A stretch of 40,723 nt of DNA from Gammaproteobacteria bacterium (GTDB taxonomy: Bacteria > Pseudomonadota > Gammaproteobacteria > SZUA-152), in assembly GCA_011051755.1 (NCBI GenBank), contig DRKN01000199.1, positions 1 through 40,723 on the forward strand, read 5' to 3'. A model generated the notes under the pieces. It saw nothing but the letters and a program-made list of their open reading frames with translations, did not search any database and was not told the DNA's origin. Positions 1 to 8,007 of the stretch are shown one piece after another. The stretch's first letter is position 1. Every line of letters starts with the position of its first letter. Position numbers and translations under genes: made by a program.

Positions 1-47
1 AACACGCTCAAAGCCACAACCCCCAAGAAGAATTGTTTCATTTTCAT
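1..47 (-). CDS. Exported protein, N-terminal fragment (runs off the window)
   Basis: Only the first 15 codons are present. They begin with ATG at 47 and read MKMKQFFLGVVALSV, the basic start and hydrophobic stretch of a Sec signal peptide. The ribosome binding site GAAGGG lies about 8 bases upstream of the ATG. The gene follows the trihaem cytochrome by 23 bases on the same strand, so it is very likely the next gene of the cytochrome operon. It may be a further cytochrome or barrel component, but nothing visible identifies it. A second in-frame ATG at 41 is possible. Confidence 0.7.
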   Translation of the reverse strand, partial: MKMKQFFLGVVALSV

Positions 48-70
48 TGTAATAACCCTTCGTTGTTAGC

Positions 71-472
71 TTACTTATTGCCTAACTTTTTATAAGTCGG
101 CGCAACCAACCGTTGAACAGTACTGCCATGAATCTGGGTCGGCGTGCCAGCAATACCCGAGTGGCACATACCGCAGTTCTCAACGGACCAGGAAATTTCA
201 CCATTGTGACAGGCACCACAGAACTGGCCATCGATAATCTTGGCCATGGTGATTTTGTTACCGCCCGCCTTGAACTTGAAGCCAAGATCCGCATGGCAAA
301 CCTTGCAACGGAAACGAATCCGGTGATACCAATGCGGAAATACCACGGGTCGCATACCTGCCGCATCCGAGTAGTTATTCATTACCACATCAGCGTATTC
401 CGCCTGGGCCGCTTGCGGCAGCGCCAGAGCGGCCAACATACTCAGCAAGCCTATAAGTGCCGACTTGTACAT
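71..472 (-). CDS. c7-type trihaem cytochrome c, periplasmic
   Basis: Small exported electron-transfer protein of 133 residues. A signal peptide ends near AQA (residue 24). Three haem-binding CxxCH motifs are visible: CKVCH (56-60), CGACH (85-89) and CGMCH (100-104). Three other histidines (H47, H50, H114) bring the total to six, the number needed for bis-histidine ligation of three haems. The FPHWYHRIRFRCKVCH start is typical of the c7-type trihaem domain. I chose ATG 472 over ATG 493 because GGAGGGAGG lies just upstream and the signal peptide then starts cleanly. The protein probably shuttles electrons in the periplasm to or from the outer-membrane parts encoded beside it. The family call is strong; the redox partner is inferred. 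Confidence 0.9.
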   Translation of the reverse strand: MYKSALIGLLSMLAALALPQAAQAEYADVVMNNYSDAAGMRPVVFPHWYHRIRFRCKVCHADLGFKFKAGGNKITMAKIIDGQFCGACHNGEISWSVENCGMCHSGIAGTPTQIHGSTVQRLVAPTYKKLGNK

Positions 473-510
473 AGAGCCTCCCTCCATCGTCATTAAATCA
501 AAAGCGAAAA

Positions 511-529
511 CAGAATGATTATTATCAGA
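511..529 (-). promoter_or_regulatory. Possible Fur box upstream of the trihaem cytochrome
   Basis: Read on the minus strand, the site contains TGATAATAATCATTCTG. It matches the classical 19-base Fur consensus at about 13 of 19 positions, including an unbroken run of nine (ATAATCATT). It lies about 40 bases upstream of the start at 472, between the barrel gene and the cytochrome gene. I see no strong -35/-10 pair around it, so this is a tentative assignment. Confidence 0.35.
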
Positions 530-553
530 GCACCCCGAGCATACTACCCCACA

Positions 554-2383
554 TCAAAAGCTGCGGGTAGCCTGAAAGTAAAGTGATTTCACCGGAGTAC
601 CTTCGCCATTCTGCATCATGCGAAAGCTCGCTGCCATACTCAGAAGCCCTAAACTGTATTGAAAACGGTTATCCCAGTCCAGTCTCTGTGAAGGAATATC
701 ATTACCGATTTCCTTGCTAGCAGTAAATCGGGAGCGAAAACGCAGATTGTATACGCCAAAAGGGCGCTGGTTCCGATAATTAAGGTTGAAATTGGCATAT
801 CGCCGATACCCCGTCTCTGTGCTACCTGATACCAGCTGAGATTCCTGGCGATTGACGTCAAAGGCGGCATTAGCCGTGATAGTACTCAATCTGCTGAGAG
901 ACAGATCCTGCGACAGGTTGACGGCCGCCCGTTGGAACACCGCCTCCCTGTCGCCCATTGAACGAGAGTCTGACACCTGAAAACTCCCATAGGTCGCGCC
1001 CCGCCGCCCGCGATAGCTACTGCTCATATTAAAATTATTGTTGAATGTCCTGGAAACCTCTTCTACGGTAGAACTCTTACTTGCCGACAGGCCCTGCGAA
1101 AACCCCATGTTCAGCGAGGTGGCACGCCCCGGGGCCCATTGTCCAACGATGCTGTGTGTAAGACCGCCACCGAGCGAGCGGATACTGGTCGTTTTCTTTC
1201 TCTCCACTGTTGTCTCCACTGTCTCCGACGAATCCGTTCGAGACATGGAATTACCCGCCGTACCCGACGTCGTCCACACCCAATCAAAGCCCGCCCCCAA
1301 GGGATAGCGATGTGAAGAATAGCTTATCCCCAGCGACTGGCTTGATGTCAACGAGCGGGAATTTCCGCTTTCCGCCGTCCCGACCGTTAGCCCGGCTCTC
1401 ATATTCGCCCGCCGGGTTATCCGGTAGTTCACACCAATATTGGTATCGAGACTCCTTCGACCCAAACCGCGACTGGATTCCGATTTGGAAGCACGCACCC
1501 CGCCTGACACACTCAGGGCCCGATGTTCCGGCCGCCAGTAAAACGAACTCGAACCCTGCGCAACACTTGCCTCAGACGCACCGGTATCAGCATCCGTGAG
1601 CAAATAAGTGAGTAGATTCGTCACACCCGTTTCGGGATGGGGGGTATAAACGTGATTGAGCGCCAACACCAGTGACTCAGGCCTCGCGTCGCTCTCCGAA
1701 CTCTCGCTCGCCGAGTAGTTCGCTGTCAGTGTCACCGTATTCGGCGCCGAGTGCGTCTGATAGATCAGGCCGTATGTTTCCGTCAGAGACGACGTCTGCA
1801 CACCGGAAAAATCACTGCGATAATACCAAAGAGTTGACAACGATCCTCCACGCGAGGTGTACATCTGGCGCAGAGACAAACGGGATAGCTGGTGATAGAC
1901 GCTACCCGACAGCTGTGTCAAATCGGAGAAAGAGGCGGTACGACTGTCGCTACGCGAATAGTTTAGCGAAAAGGGGAAGCGGCTGAATGGAAAAACACCG
2001 AAAGAGAATGTACCCGCTACCGTGTTGGAATCTGCGCTCGAAGTGGTCGTCTCGGTATTGGTCAGGCCTAGACTCAGGGCGGCGGATGTCGTCGCGAACC
2101 AGGGCTGCCAGACATACCCCCCCGCATTCACAGTACCGAGTAGCTGCATCCGTTCAGACTCTGTAGCAGCACTGACATAGCCATAGTTATAGCTGATGCT
2201 TCCTCCCCAGTTGAGGGGTATAAATGACGAAAAGGCCGCCTGGGCGGCACCAAACGGCAAGACAGCCAGCGCACAGCCCATCAACATCACAGCCCCTACC
2301 TGCAAAAAAAGCGCCGCAATATGCCCGCCGCCTCGTCTGCGCTTAGCCATGAAAAAACCCGCGACCAGGCCAAACCGTACCAT
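554..2383 (-). CDS. Outer-membrane beta-barrel protein, candidate cytochrome conduit or export channel
   Basis: A 609-residue exported protein with a long basic signal peptide (MAKRRRGGG, then a hydrophobic stretch ending GAAQA). After it come alternating polar and aromatic strands rich in Ser, Thr, Tyr and Arg all the way to a C-terminal Phe (QATRSF), the pattern of a large outer-membrane barrel. No soluble domain or haem motif is visible. It sits between a PPIase gene and a trihaem cytochrome gene, so it may be the outer-membrane pore of a porin-cytochrome complex or the exporter of the tetrahaem protein. Either role is inferred from context. The start could be ATG 2383 or ATG 2350 (MAKRRR); neither has a clear ribosome binding site. 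I do not recognise the exact family. Confidence 0.75.
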   Translation of the reverse strand: MVRFGLVAGFFMAKRRRGGGHIAALFLQVGAVMLMGCALAVLPFGAAQAAFSSFIPLNWGGSISYNYGYVSAATESERMQLLGTVNAGGYVWQPWFATTSAALSLGLTNTETTTSSADSNTVAGTFSFGVFPFSRFPFSLNYSRSDSRTASFSDLTQLSGSVYHQLSRLSLRQMYTSRGGSLSTLWYYRSDFSGVQTSSLTETYGLIYQTHSAPNTVTLTANYSASESSESDARPESLVLALNHVYTPHPETGVTNLLTYLLTDADTGASEASVAQGSSSFYWRPEHRALSVSGGVRASKSESSRGLGRRSLDTNIGVNYRITRRANMRAGLTVGTAESGNSRSLTSSQSLGISYSSHRYPLGAGFDWVWTTSGTAGNSMSRTDSSETVETTVERKKTTSIRSLGGGLTHSIVGQWAPGRATSLNMGFSQGLSASKSSTVEEVSRTFNNNFNMSSSYRGRRGATYGSFQVSDSRSMGDREAVFQRAAVNLSQDLSLSRLSTITANAAFDVNRQESQLVSGSTETGYRRYANFNLNYRNQRPFGVYNLRFRSRFTASKEIGNDIPSQRLDWDNRFQYSLGLLSMAASFRMMQNGEGTPVKSLYFQATRSF

Positions 2384-2640
2384 CCAGCTGATTCATCGTT
2401 CCCCCACCGCCCCATAAAGAACTTGAAACCACCCCTCGTGTAGGCAGTCACTTATTTTCACAACTTATTAACAGCGTCTTTATGCTGCCACTCTGCATTG
2501 CTTTTTTTGGCCCGGACTCACTGGCATAAGTCCATTACACCTGTAAAACAGGCAGGCTGACAAGCTCACATGACAAAAAGTTTTCCTTACCTCAAACGCA
2601 TTTGCCCCGACCGTTAAAACCGCCGCACACCCGCAACCGA

Positions 2641-3657
2641 TCAGCGCCAGGGGGCATCATTGATCTCAATATTTGCCTTGGAACGCAACTCAACGACCAA
2701 GTCCTCCCAGGCCTTCTTACCCGTTTCGCGCATATAAAGCTGCTCCGCGCGTTCACGTACCGCCTCTAAAGGATTCAGCTCCGGAGTTATTCGATCCTCC
2801 AAACGGAAAATGGCGACACCTTCAAGCATCATAACCGGCGCCGAGGTATCACCAACCTCCATGATATCCAGCACCTTCTGCGCAGCATCGCCCAACATGC
2901 CCGAATGCGTATACCCCATATCGCCACCATTCTGTGCAGACTCGTCACTCGAATGAATCCGCGCCAACTCCGCAAAATCAGCGCCATTAGTCAGGCGCGC
3001 CACAATGGCGGAGGCCTCTTCACTCGCCTGTTGCCACACCTCGCCGGTGGAAGATGGGTCCACCCGCAATAAAATCAGGGACACCTTCACACGCTCCGGC
3101 GTCGTGAATAATGCCTTGTTGGCCTCGTAGAATTCTTCCAACTCCTTCTCGCTGGGCCTTTCCACCACCTTGACCTCTTCTTCCAGGCGCAGTACCAGAC
3201 TATCCGCCTCCAGTTTACTGCGTACCCTGGGCAACACATCCTCTCTGGCGGCAGCCCAGTCCGGATCCTCCTGGAATTTTTCGTCATATTGCTTTACCGC
3301 CGCCTCGACGGCATCGGCATCCGGCTGAATATTCCGCCGTCGGGCTTCACGCACCAAAAGGAAGCGTTGAATCAGATCATCGGCCACTTCCTGATAGAAT
3401 TTTTTCTGTTCTTCCTCCGGGATCGTCCCATGGTAGAAGCGCTCCCGCATTTCCCGGCGCAGAGTAGACACATATTCACCCATGGGAATTTCTTCACCAT
3501 CGATAATGGCAAGATAACTCAACTTCTCATCGCCGTCCTTTTCTTGTGCTGCCTCGGCAACCGCATCGGCCGCAAACACAGAAGAAGTGCTGAATACCCA
3601 AATCAGGAGAAGGAACAGTAAATGAGCAGACAGACCTTTATCCACTTTTAAATCCAC
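2641..3657 (-). CDS. Parvulin-type (PpiC/SurA-like) peptidyl-prolyl isomerase, exported
   Basis: A 338-residue periplasmic folding factor. The signal peptide ends near VFAADA (residue 31). Residues about 45-180 form a SurA-N-like helical chaperone region, and residues about 185-295 form the parvulin rotamase domain (FTTPERVKVSLILLRVD, ADFAELARIHSSDESAQNGG, and MGYTHSGML). Parvulins of this kind catalyse cis-trans isomerisation of prolyl bonds and chaperone outer-membrane or secreted proteins. Here the gene lies just beyond the terminator of the tetrahaem cytochrome gene and upstream of the barrel gene. Its clients are therefore probably the cytochrome or the barrel of this cluster. Clusters of PpiC, NHL, barrel and multihaem cytochrome genes are known from metal-reducing bacteria. 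Confidence 0.88.
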   Translation of the reverse strand: MDLKVDKGLSAHLLFLLLIWVFSTSSVFAADAVAEAAQEKDGDEKLSYLAIIDGEEIPMGEYVSTLRREMRERFYHGTIPEEEQKKFYQEVADDLIQRFLLVREARRRNIQPDADAVEAAVKQYDEKFQEDPDWAAAREDVLPRVRSKLEADSLVLRLEEEVKVVERPSEKELEEFYEANKALFTTPERVKVSLILLRVDPSSTGEVWQQASEEASAIVARLTNGADFAELARIHSSDESAQNGGDMGYTHSGMLGDAAQKVLDIMEVGDTSAPVMMLEGVAIFRLEDRITPELNPLEAVRERAEQLYMRETGKKAWEDLVVELRSKANIEINDAPWR

Positions 3658-3687
3658 TTTTAAGATGCCTCAAACAGTAATCATGGC

Positions 3688-3737
3688 GAAAAGAAAAGGC
3701 TGGCAGCCCGCGGGTTTCCCCGCAAGGCTGCCAGCCT
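3688..3737 (-). terminator. Strong rho-independent terminator after the tetrahaem cytochrome gene
   Basis: On the minus strand AGGCTGGCAGCC pairs perfectly with GGCTGCCAGCCT around an inner GCGGG/CCCGC stem. TTTTCTTTT follows immediately. It begins 30 bases after the cytochrome stop codon and ends before the PPIase gene. It probably limits readthrough into the PPIase and barrel genes, so the cytochrome is made in excess. Confidence 0.88.
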
Positions 3738-3766
3738 CAATGACTCAACTGGCAATCAATCTCGCT

Positions 3767-4672
3767 TTATTTGGTGTGACATGCAAGACAGATCTGACTT
3801 CCAGCATTGGACATACCACCTTGTTGCGCTTCTGTGGAAATACGCAGGAAGGTCGTGGTTTCCAGATGCGGATCATGGCAAGAGCCGCACTCGACGAAAG
3901 GCTCGTCCTCACCGGCAAACGCCACACCACGCGAATCCACACCAGTAACCGTACGGGTGTAGAGTTTGTAGTCCCACACATCAAGTACATCCGTTGTAGA
4001 ACCGTCGTTGGTCATAAAGTCATTGTCGACATACCAACGATTAATGCCATCAACCTTCTTGGGTAACACGAAGTCCCCGTCGCGCAGAGGACCGGCGGCA
4101 TTCGACGCTGAAATACCACCACCACCATACTGCATACTGACGGGGTGATCATTGGTCAGATCAGTACCGAGGTTGGCAATGGAAGCCGTAACCAGCGTGC
4201 CCGTACCATCAACGGTTCCATCCGTATTCCAGGTCCAGTCAGACCTGCCACCTGTACCACCACCCGTCGAATCATACATGCCAGAGCCCGGCGCATTGAT
4301 GATGTTATCGATCGCCTGCGTGCCATCGTGGCAGGTCAAACAGGCCAGCGTCACTGAACCGATGGGGGCCTGCGCGGCATCATAAGTGGATGTACCCGAT
4401 GTACCCAGCTGATCGTAGGTATCGAAGGCTTGCGGATCGGACAGCGTCTTATTCCACAGCGGCACCGCCACACCATCGGCCGTATCGGCGCCGTGAGGCG
4501 TATGACAGAAGACACAAATCTCCCCGGTCGCCGTTGTTTTGTTGGTGCCGGTACCCTCCGAACCCAGGTTATGCTTGGTGTTGGCAATACCTGCAACCGC
4601 GCTACCCGCGGCAAACATCGCCGCACCCAGAACCACTGCCGCAAACGCCGGCTTTAACAATTTTTGTTTCAT
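3767..4672 (-). CDS. Tetrahaem c-type cytochrome (cytochrome c3 / doubled-CXXCH type), exported
   Basis: A 301-residue precursor whose signal peptide ends at AVA (residue 27). Four CxxCH motifs are present: CVFCH (53-57), CLTCH (111-115), CGSCH (262-266) and CLACH (295-299, at the extreme C-terminus). The only other histidines are H34, H60, H176 and H269, so there are exactly eight for four bis-His haems. The motifs CVFCHTPHG and NDHPVSM and the four-haem layout resemble the large family that includes the filament-forming OmcE cytochrome of Geobacter. That resemblance is from memory, not alignment. ATG 4672 was chosen because AGGGGG lies about 6 bases upstream; the frame is open further up. 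A CRP-site promoter precedes the gene and a strong terminator follows it. Confidence 0.9.
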   Translation of the reverse strand: MKQKLLKPAFAAVVLGAAMFAAGSAVAGIANTKHNLGSEGTGTNKTTATGEICVFCHTPHGADTADGVAVPLWNKTLSDPQAFDTYDQLGTSGTSTYDAAQAPIGSVTLACLTCHDGTQAIDNIINAPGSGMYDSTGGGTGGRSDWTWNTDGTVDGTGTLVTASIANLGTDLTNDHPVSMQYGGGGISASNAAGPLRDGDFVLPKKVDGINRWYVDNDFMTNDGSTTDVLDVWDYKLYTRTVTGVDSRGVAFAGEDEPFVECGSCHDPHLETTTFLRISTEAQQGGMSNAGSQICLACHTK

Positions 4673-4932
4673 CAGAAACCCCCTATTGGTCTCGAAATTT
4701 ACTTCTTGGCTGTTAAACACAATTCCGTACCCCGACAGCATAAAAAACAGTACGCGGCACGGGTAATTACGCTACTCCTGTAATGAGGTATATTTTTAGC
4801 ACGCCAACGAAACCCATGTCAACACAACAGCAACGAAAAGCCTAACAAACACCGACACCGTGGCGCAGCCGGCGCACAACCTGGCACAATAAAATATTCC
4901 ATTAAAAACAACAGGTTGCAACGAACAAAGCG

Positions 4933-4979
4933 ATTATCCATTGTGCTTCTGATCGGCTCAAACTGTGACGACCGTCACA
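4933..4979 (-). promoter_or_regulatory. CRP-dependent-type promoter for the tetrahaem cytochrome gene
   Basis: Positions 4964-4979 read TGTGACGACCGTCACA, a perfect TGTGA-N6-TCACA CRP site. Immediately downstream on the minus strand come a -35 element TTGAGC (4961-4956), a 17-base spacer and a -10 element GATAAT (4938-4933). The predicted start is near 4926, which puts the CRP site at about -45, close to the class II position. The untranslated leader would be about 250 bases, and I see no further gene in the rest of 4673-5020. A crp gene is present at 14399. Confidence 0.7.
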
Positions 4980-5020
4980 GAACAGAGATAAAAAACCGCC
5001 AGTGATTTTTTCGCCCAAAA

Positions 5021-6100
5021 CTACTGATAGGTCGCCTCAGTGGCCATGATTTCCGCTGCCTCCTGCTCGGACACTCGCTGGAATACATCGACTTTCATAA
5101 ATACCTGATCCACAACATAGACAAAGTCACGCTCATCCACGGCAATCCCCGCAGGCAAAGCGAATTGCCCCGGCTTGTCTTCCAGCCCCTCCTCACCGAT
5201 GGACAGGAGCAGTTGCCCTTGCGGATTAAATATCTGGAAGTTACGGTAGGCGGCGTCGGTCACATAGATGTTGCCATCACGATCCACTGCCAGCCCCCTG
5301 GGGCGAGCCAGATCACCCAGGTTACGCCCAACCTTCCCCCAGCTACGCAGATATTCGCCTGCGGGCGTAAACGCCTGTATACGGAAATTGCCGCCATCAA
5401 GGACGTACACCGTACCATCCGGCGCTACCGCAACATGCGTCGGCAAATTGAACTCGCCGGTACCCTCGCCCCGCTTGCCGACAATAGCCAGCCGCTGGCC
5501 GTCACCATCGTAGATCAGCAACCGGTGTCGCTGGCTGTCGATACCGCCGGCATCAATCACATAAATCCTGGATCCATCGCCCGTCACCGCCACCCCAACC
5601 GGCCGGTCAAAGTCCTCCTTGTTCCCGACAGAGCGCAGATACATGCCCACCGAGTCATAAATCAATACTTGACGTAGGCTGATGTCGACCACGTAGATGT
5701 TCTGCTGCTCGTCCATGGCAACGCCCATCGGCTTCACAAGAACGCCCTCCGGCCCCACGACGCCAAAGGAATAAAGCTTTTTGCGCCAGAAATTGAAGAT
5801 ATAGCCGCGCCTCAACACCGTGTCGGTCACCGCGACCGAGCCATTGTGCGCCGCAACACCGAAGGGCTTCATAAAGATTTCTTTTTTCTCGACATAACCG
5901 GAAATCCTGAAGCGCATCTTTTCCGCAGCACTCAGCGACTTCAGACTGTTCTCATTCCGCAAGCTCGCCGCATAGACAAAACGCGGCTGCTCCGGCGGCT
6001 TGGGCCAGTAGATCGGCCCGCTTGCTTCCTTCACGCCACTCGCAGAACAGGCCGCCAGGAGACCCGATACGCTCAAGATAATGCCCCATCGAAATACCAT
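5021..6100 (-). CDS. NHL-repeat beta-propeller lipoprotein
   Basis: An exported lipoprotein with a short signal peptide and the lipobox LLAAC, which places the lipid-carrying cysteine at residue 18. The next residues, GPIYWPKPPEQPRFVY, are followed by about six NHL blades (for example KPMGVAMDEQQNIYVVD and LPTHVAVAPDGTVYVLD), which fold as a six-bladed propeller. Such propellers act as binding platforms and recur beside PpiC and multihaem cytochrome genes in electron-transfer clusters; the partner here is unknown. ATG 6100 is preferred because GGGGTGA lies 8 bases upstream. The frame is open to ATG 6190, which overlaps the porin stop codon as TGATG, so a longer, translationally coupled start cannot be excluded. 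Confidence 0.85.
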   Translation of the reverse strand: MVFRWGIILSVSGLLAACSASGVKEASGPIYWPKPPEQPRFVYAASLRNENSLKSLSAAEKMRFRISGYVEKKEIFMKPFGVAAHNGSVAVTDTVLRRGYIFNFWRKKLYSFGVVGPEGVLVKPMGVAMDEQQNIYVVDISLRQVLIYDSVGMYLRSVGNKEDFDRPVGVAVTGDGSRIYVIDAGGIDSQRHRLLIYDGDGQRLAIVGKRGEGTGEFNLPTHVAVAPDGTVYVLDGGNFRIQAFTPAGEYLRSWGKVGRNLGDLARPRGLAVDRDGNIYVTDAAYRNFQIFNPQGQLLLSIGEEGLEDKPGQFALPAGIAVDERDFVYVVDQVFMKVDVFQRVSEQEAAEIMATEATYQ

Positions 6101-6189
6101 ACGCAGATTCACCCCGGATACAGGAACGCGGCGGAACGTCCAAGCCCCGATATTCATGACCACGATATTGTTAACTTTCCGCCCAAACA

Positions 6190-7200
6190 TCAAGATCTAA
6201 AATCTTTCCGCAGACCAAAGGTAAACACGGCGTCGAGATCCTTACTGAAGCGATAACCCGTGTAAATCCTTGTATCGGCACTGAATTTATAGATGGCGCC
6301 GACGGTCGCATAACGGCTTTTCCGCGTCGTGAGGGCATCACCACTCGAAAGCCCCACCTGGGTCGCGAGAAGCATCTTGCCGAGTGTGAACTGGTAGCCC
6401 AGAAACCACAGTGAAGGCTTACTCGTCGTGCCATCGGAGGCATCTTCGATATATTCGTACTGCAATGAAAGTCGATGCGCCTCATTTTCGCTGCGATACT
6501 GGCCGCCAATCTTCGCCGCCTTGTAGTCAAAAGGCTGGGTCGTGAGCGAATCTTCCCGGTTACCCGAATCAAAATAGGCAATAAAGACCTCCCAGCCATC
6601 CCGCTTAAACATCAAATCCAGCGAGAGCGCATTGTCTTTTTGTTCAAAACCATAGGCGATGCGCCCTCTCACAGGGCCTCGCGGGGACTCATAGGCCAGC
6701 ATTTTATCGAGGAAGTCTTCATGCCCGAATGCCCCGCCCGTCATCCCGCCATTGCCTCGCGCCTCAAGGGCCGTGGCAACAAAGGGGTCGTACTTGACGC
6801 CACCGGTGTACTTGTAAGGTGATTTCAGGTTGCCCGCCAACAGGGCACCAAACCTGCCGGCAAGCCCGACATAGGACATACGCCGGGTCAACGAGGCACT
6901 GGTATCTTCCGCAGCATTTGATGAGGTATTCGTGACAGTACTCAGCTCCCACTCAAAGCGGGCAAAACTGGACATGCCCCCTCCCAGGTCTTCCGCAGCC
7001 TTGATGCCAAAGCGGCCACGCGTATTGTCTTCGACCCGCAGCCGTTGGTAGTCCGGCCGCCTTTCAGCCTTTGGCAGCCTGTCCTGATATGACGCCAGCT
7101 CCACGTTGGCGGAGCCGTATACACTGACATCGGCGGACAAGACCACCAACGGAGTGAAAACCAAAACAACTGAAGCAGCAAGCCTACGCCACACAACCAT
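6190..7200 (-). CDS. General diffusion-type porin (Gram-negative porin family)
   Basis: A 336-residue outer-membrane porin. The signal peptide ends near VLSA, followed by DVSVYGSANVELASY, a typical first strand. Later come SRFGIKA-like and SFARFEWEL-like strands, a LLAGNLKSPYKYTGG segment characteristic of trimeric Gram-negative porins, and a charged C-terminus (FGLRKDFRS) that lacks the usual terminal Phe. ATG 7200 (MVVWRRL) is chosen because GGAG precedes it by 8 bases; the frame extends to 7239. It is the first gene of the minus-strand cluster, and its stop overlaps a possible start of the NHL gene. It probably admits small solutes, and a specific role in the cytochrome cluster is not shown. 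Confidence 0.85.
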   Translation of the reverse strand: MVVWRRLAASVVLVFTPLVVLSADVSVYGSANVELASYQDRLPKAERRPDYQRLRVEDNTRGRFGIKAAEDLGGGMSSFARFEWELSTVTNTSSNAAEDTSASLTRRMSYVGLAGRFGALLAGNLKSPYKYTGGVKYDPFVATALEARGNGGMTGGAFGHEDFLDKMLAYESPRGPVRGRIAYGFEQKDNALSLDLMFKRDGWEVFIAYFDSGNREDSLTTQPFDYKAAKIGGQYRSENEAHRLSLQYEYIEDASDGTTSKPSLWFLGYQFTLGKMLLATQVGLSSGDALTTRKSRYATVGAIYKFSADTRIYTGYRFSKDLDAVFTFGLRKDFRS

Positions 7201-7253
7201 TACACATCTCCATTGGAAATCGCGGGTGCCGCAAAACACCGCCGTCGCGGCAA

Positions 7254-7281
7254 CTTATACCAGCAGCCACCATCGATGCAA
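7254..7281 (-). promoter_or_regulatory. Sigma70-type promoter of the porin-NHL operon
   Basis: On the minus strand a -35 element TTGCAT (7281-7276) is separated by 16 bases from a -10 element TATAAG (7259-7254). The predicted start near 7247 gives a leader of about 47 bases before ATG 7200. Confidence 0.6.
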
Positions 7282-7351
7282 GCAACAAGCGCAAATAAAC
7301 CGCAAAGATTTTATCCCTGCAAACAGACGCTTGCACATTTGCGGACTGAAG

Positions 7352-7373
7352 GAAAAAAGGGCTGAGCGAGCCG
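7352..7373 (-). terminator. Probable terminator after tRNA-Gln
   Basis: On the minus strand GGCTCGCTCAGCC forms a short four-base-pair hairpin followed by CTTTTTT. It lies about 30 bases after the tRNA and before the porin promoter. The stem is short, so efficiency is uncertain. Confidence 0.45.
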
Positions 7374-7403
7374 AAAAGAACCCCGCGCCAGGGAGCATGA
7401 AGA

Positions 7404-7477
7404 TGGCTGGCGGACTAGGATTCGAACCTAGATTAGTGGAGTCAGAGTCCACTGTCCTGCCGTTAGACGATCCGCCA
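7404..7477 (-). tRNA. tRNA-Gln (anticodon CUG)
   Basis: A 74-base tRNA with the 3' CCA encoded. The acceptor stem TGGCGGA pairs with TCCGCCA, the discriminator base is G, and the T arm carries GGTTCGAATCC. The anticodon arm GTGGA-CTCTGAC-TCCAC places CTG at positions 34-36, so it reads CAG codons. It lies downstream of rpsI on the same strand. Three perfect hairpins without a U run lie between them, so cotranscription with the ribosomal operon is possible. Confidence 0.97.
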
Positions 7478-7571
7478 GTAATGGAGACCGGGAAGACCCG
7501 GAACATCACCACGCCGAACAGGTTCGGCATGCACCGCCGGGCCCCTTGAGGAACCCGGCCGTAACAACAAC

Positions 7572-7964
7572 TTAACGCTTGGAGAACTGCGGACGCTTGC
7601 GCGCCTTGTGCAACCCCACTTTCTTGCGCTCGACCTGGCGGGCATCACGCGTCACCAGACCTGCACGACGCAGCGGTGAACGAAAGGTCTCGTCATACTC
7701 GATCAGTGCACGGGTAATGCCATGACGGATGGCCCCGGCCTGTCCACCATTACCACCGCCGGAAACAGTGACATTGATGTCAAAATTCTCTGACATTTCG
7801 ACGACCTGCAAAGGCTGCCGAATCACCATGCGGGCGGTCTCACGACCAAAATACTCATCCAGAGGACGGGCATTGACGGTAATACCGCCAGAACCTGGCT
7901 TGAGGAAGACACGCGCCGTGGAACTCTTGCGACGACCGGTACTGTAATACTGTTTATCTGCCAT
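7572..7964 (-). CDS. rpsI: 30S ribosomal protein S9
   Basis: A 130-residue ribosomal protein. It starts [20 protein letters not shown] and ends with the conserved basic tail [17 protein letters not shown], whose last residues reach the ribosomal P site. The length matches the bacterial family. AGAGAG precedes ATG 7964; upstream in-frame codons reaching 8063 are not conserved in S9. It is the second gene of the usual rplM-rpsI pair, with a gap of about 43 bases. Confidence 0.98.
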   Translation of the reverse strand: MADKQYYSTGRRKSSTARVFLKPGSGGITVNARPLDEYFGRETARMVIRQPLQVVEMSENFDINVTVSGGGNGGQAGAIRHGITRALIEYDETFRSPLRRAGLVTRDARQVERKKVGLHKARKRPQFSKR

Positions 7965-8007
7965 GATGCTCTCTATTCGCCTTTGCTGTCTGTTCACGAG
8001 ATAAGGA

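Noticed and set aside
2353-2406. A 17-codon frame starting ATGAATCAGCTGG just upstream of the beta-barrel start
   Set aside because: It follows a G-rich stretch and overlaps the gene start, but no leader-peptide pattern or attenuator is seen.
2384-2640. Structured 257-base spacer before the beta-barrel gene considered as a riboswitch
   Set aside because: Small hairpins (CCTGT-AAA-ACAGG, GGACT...AGTCC) are present, but I could not fit the conserved cores of the c-di-GMP classes or any other riboswitch.
7255-7530. Short open frame containing GSSNGRTVDSDSTNLGSNPSPPA
   Set aside because: This is the well-known false translation of a tRNA gene; the region is tRNA-Gln.
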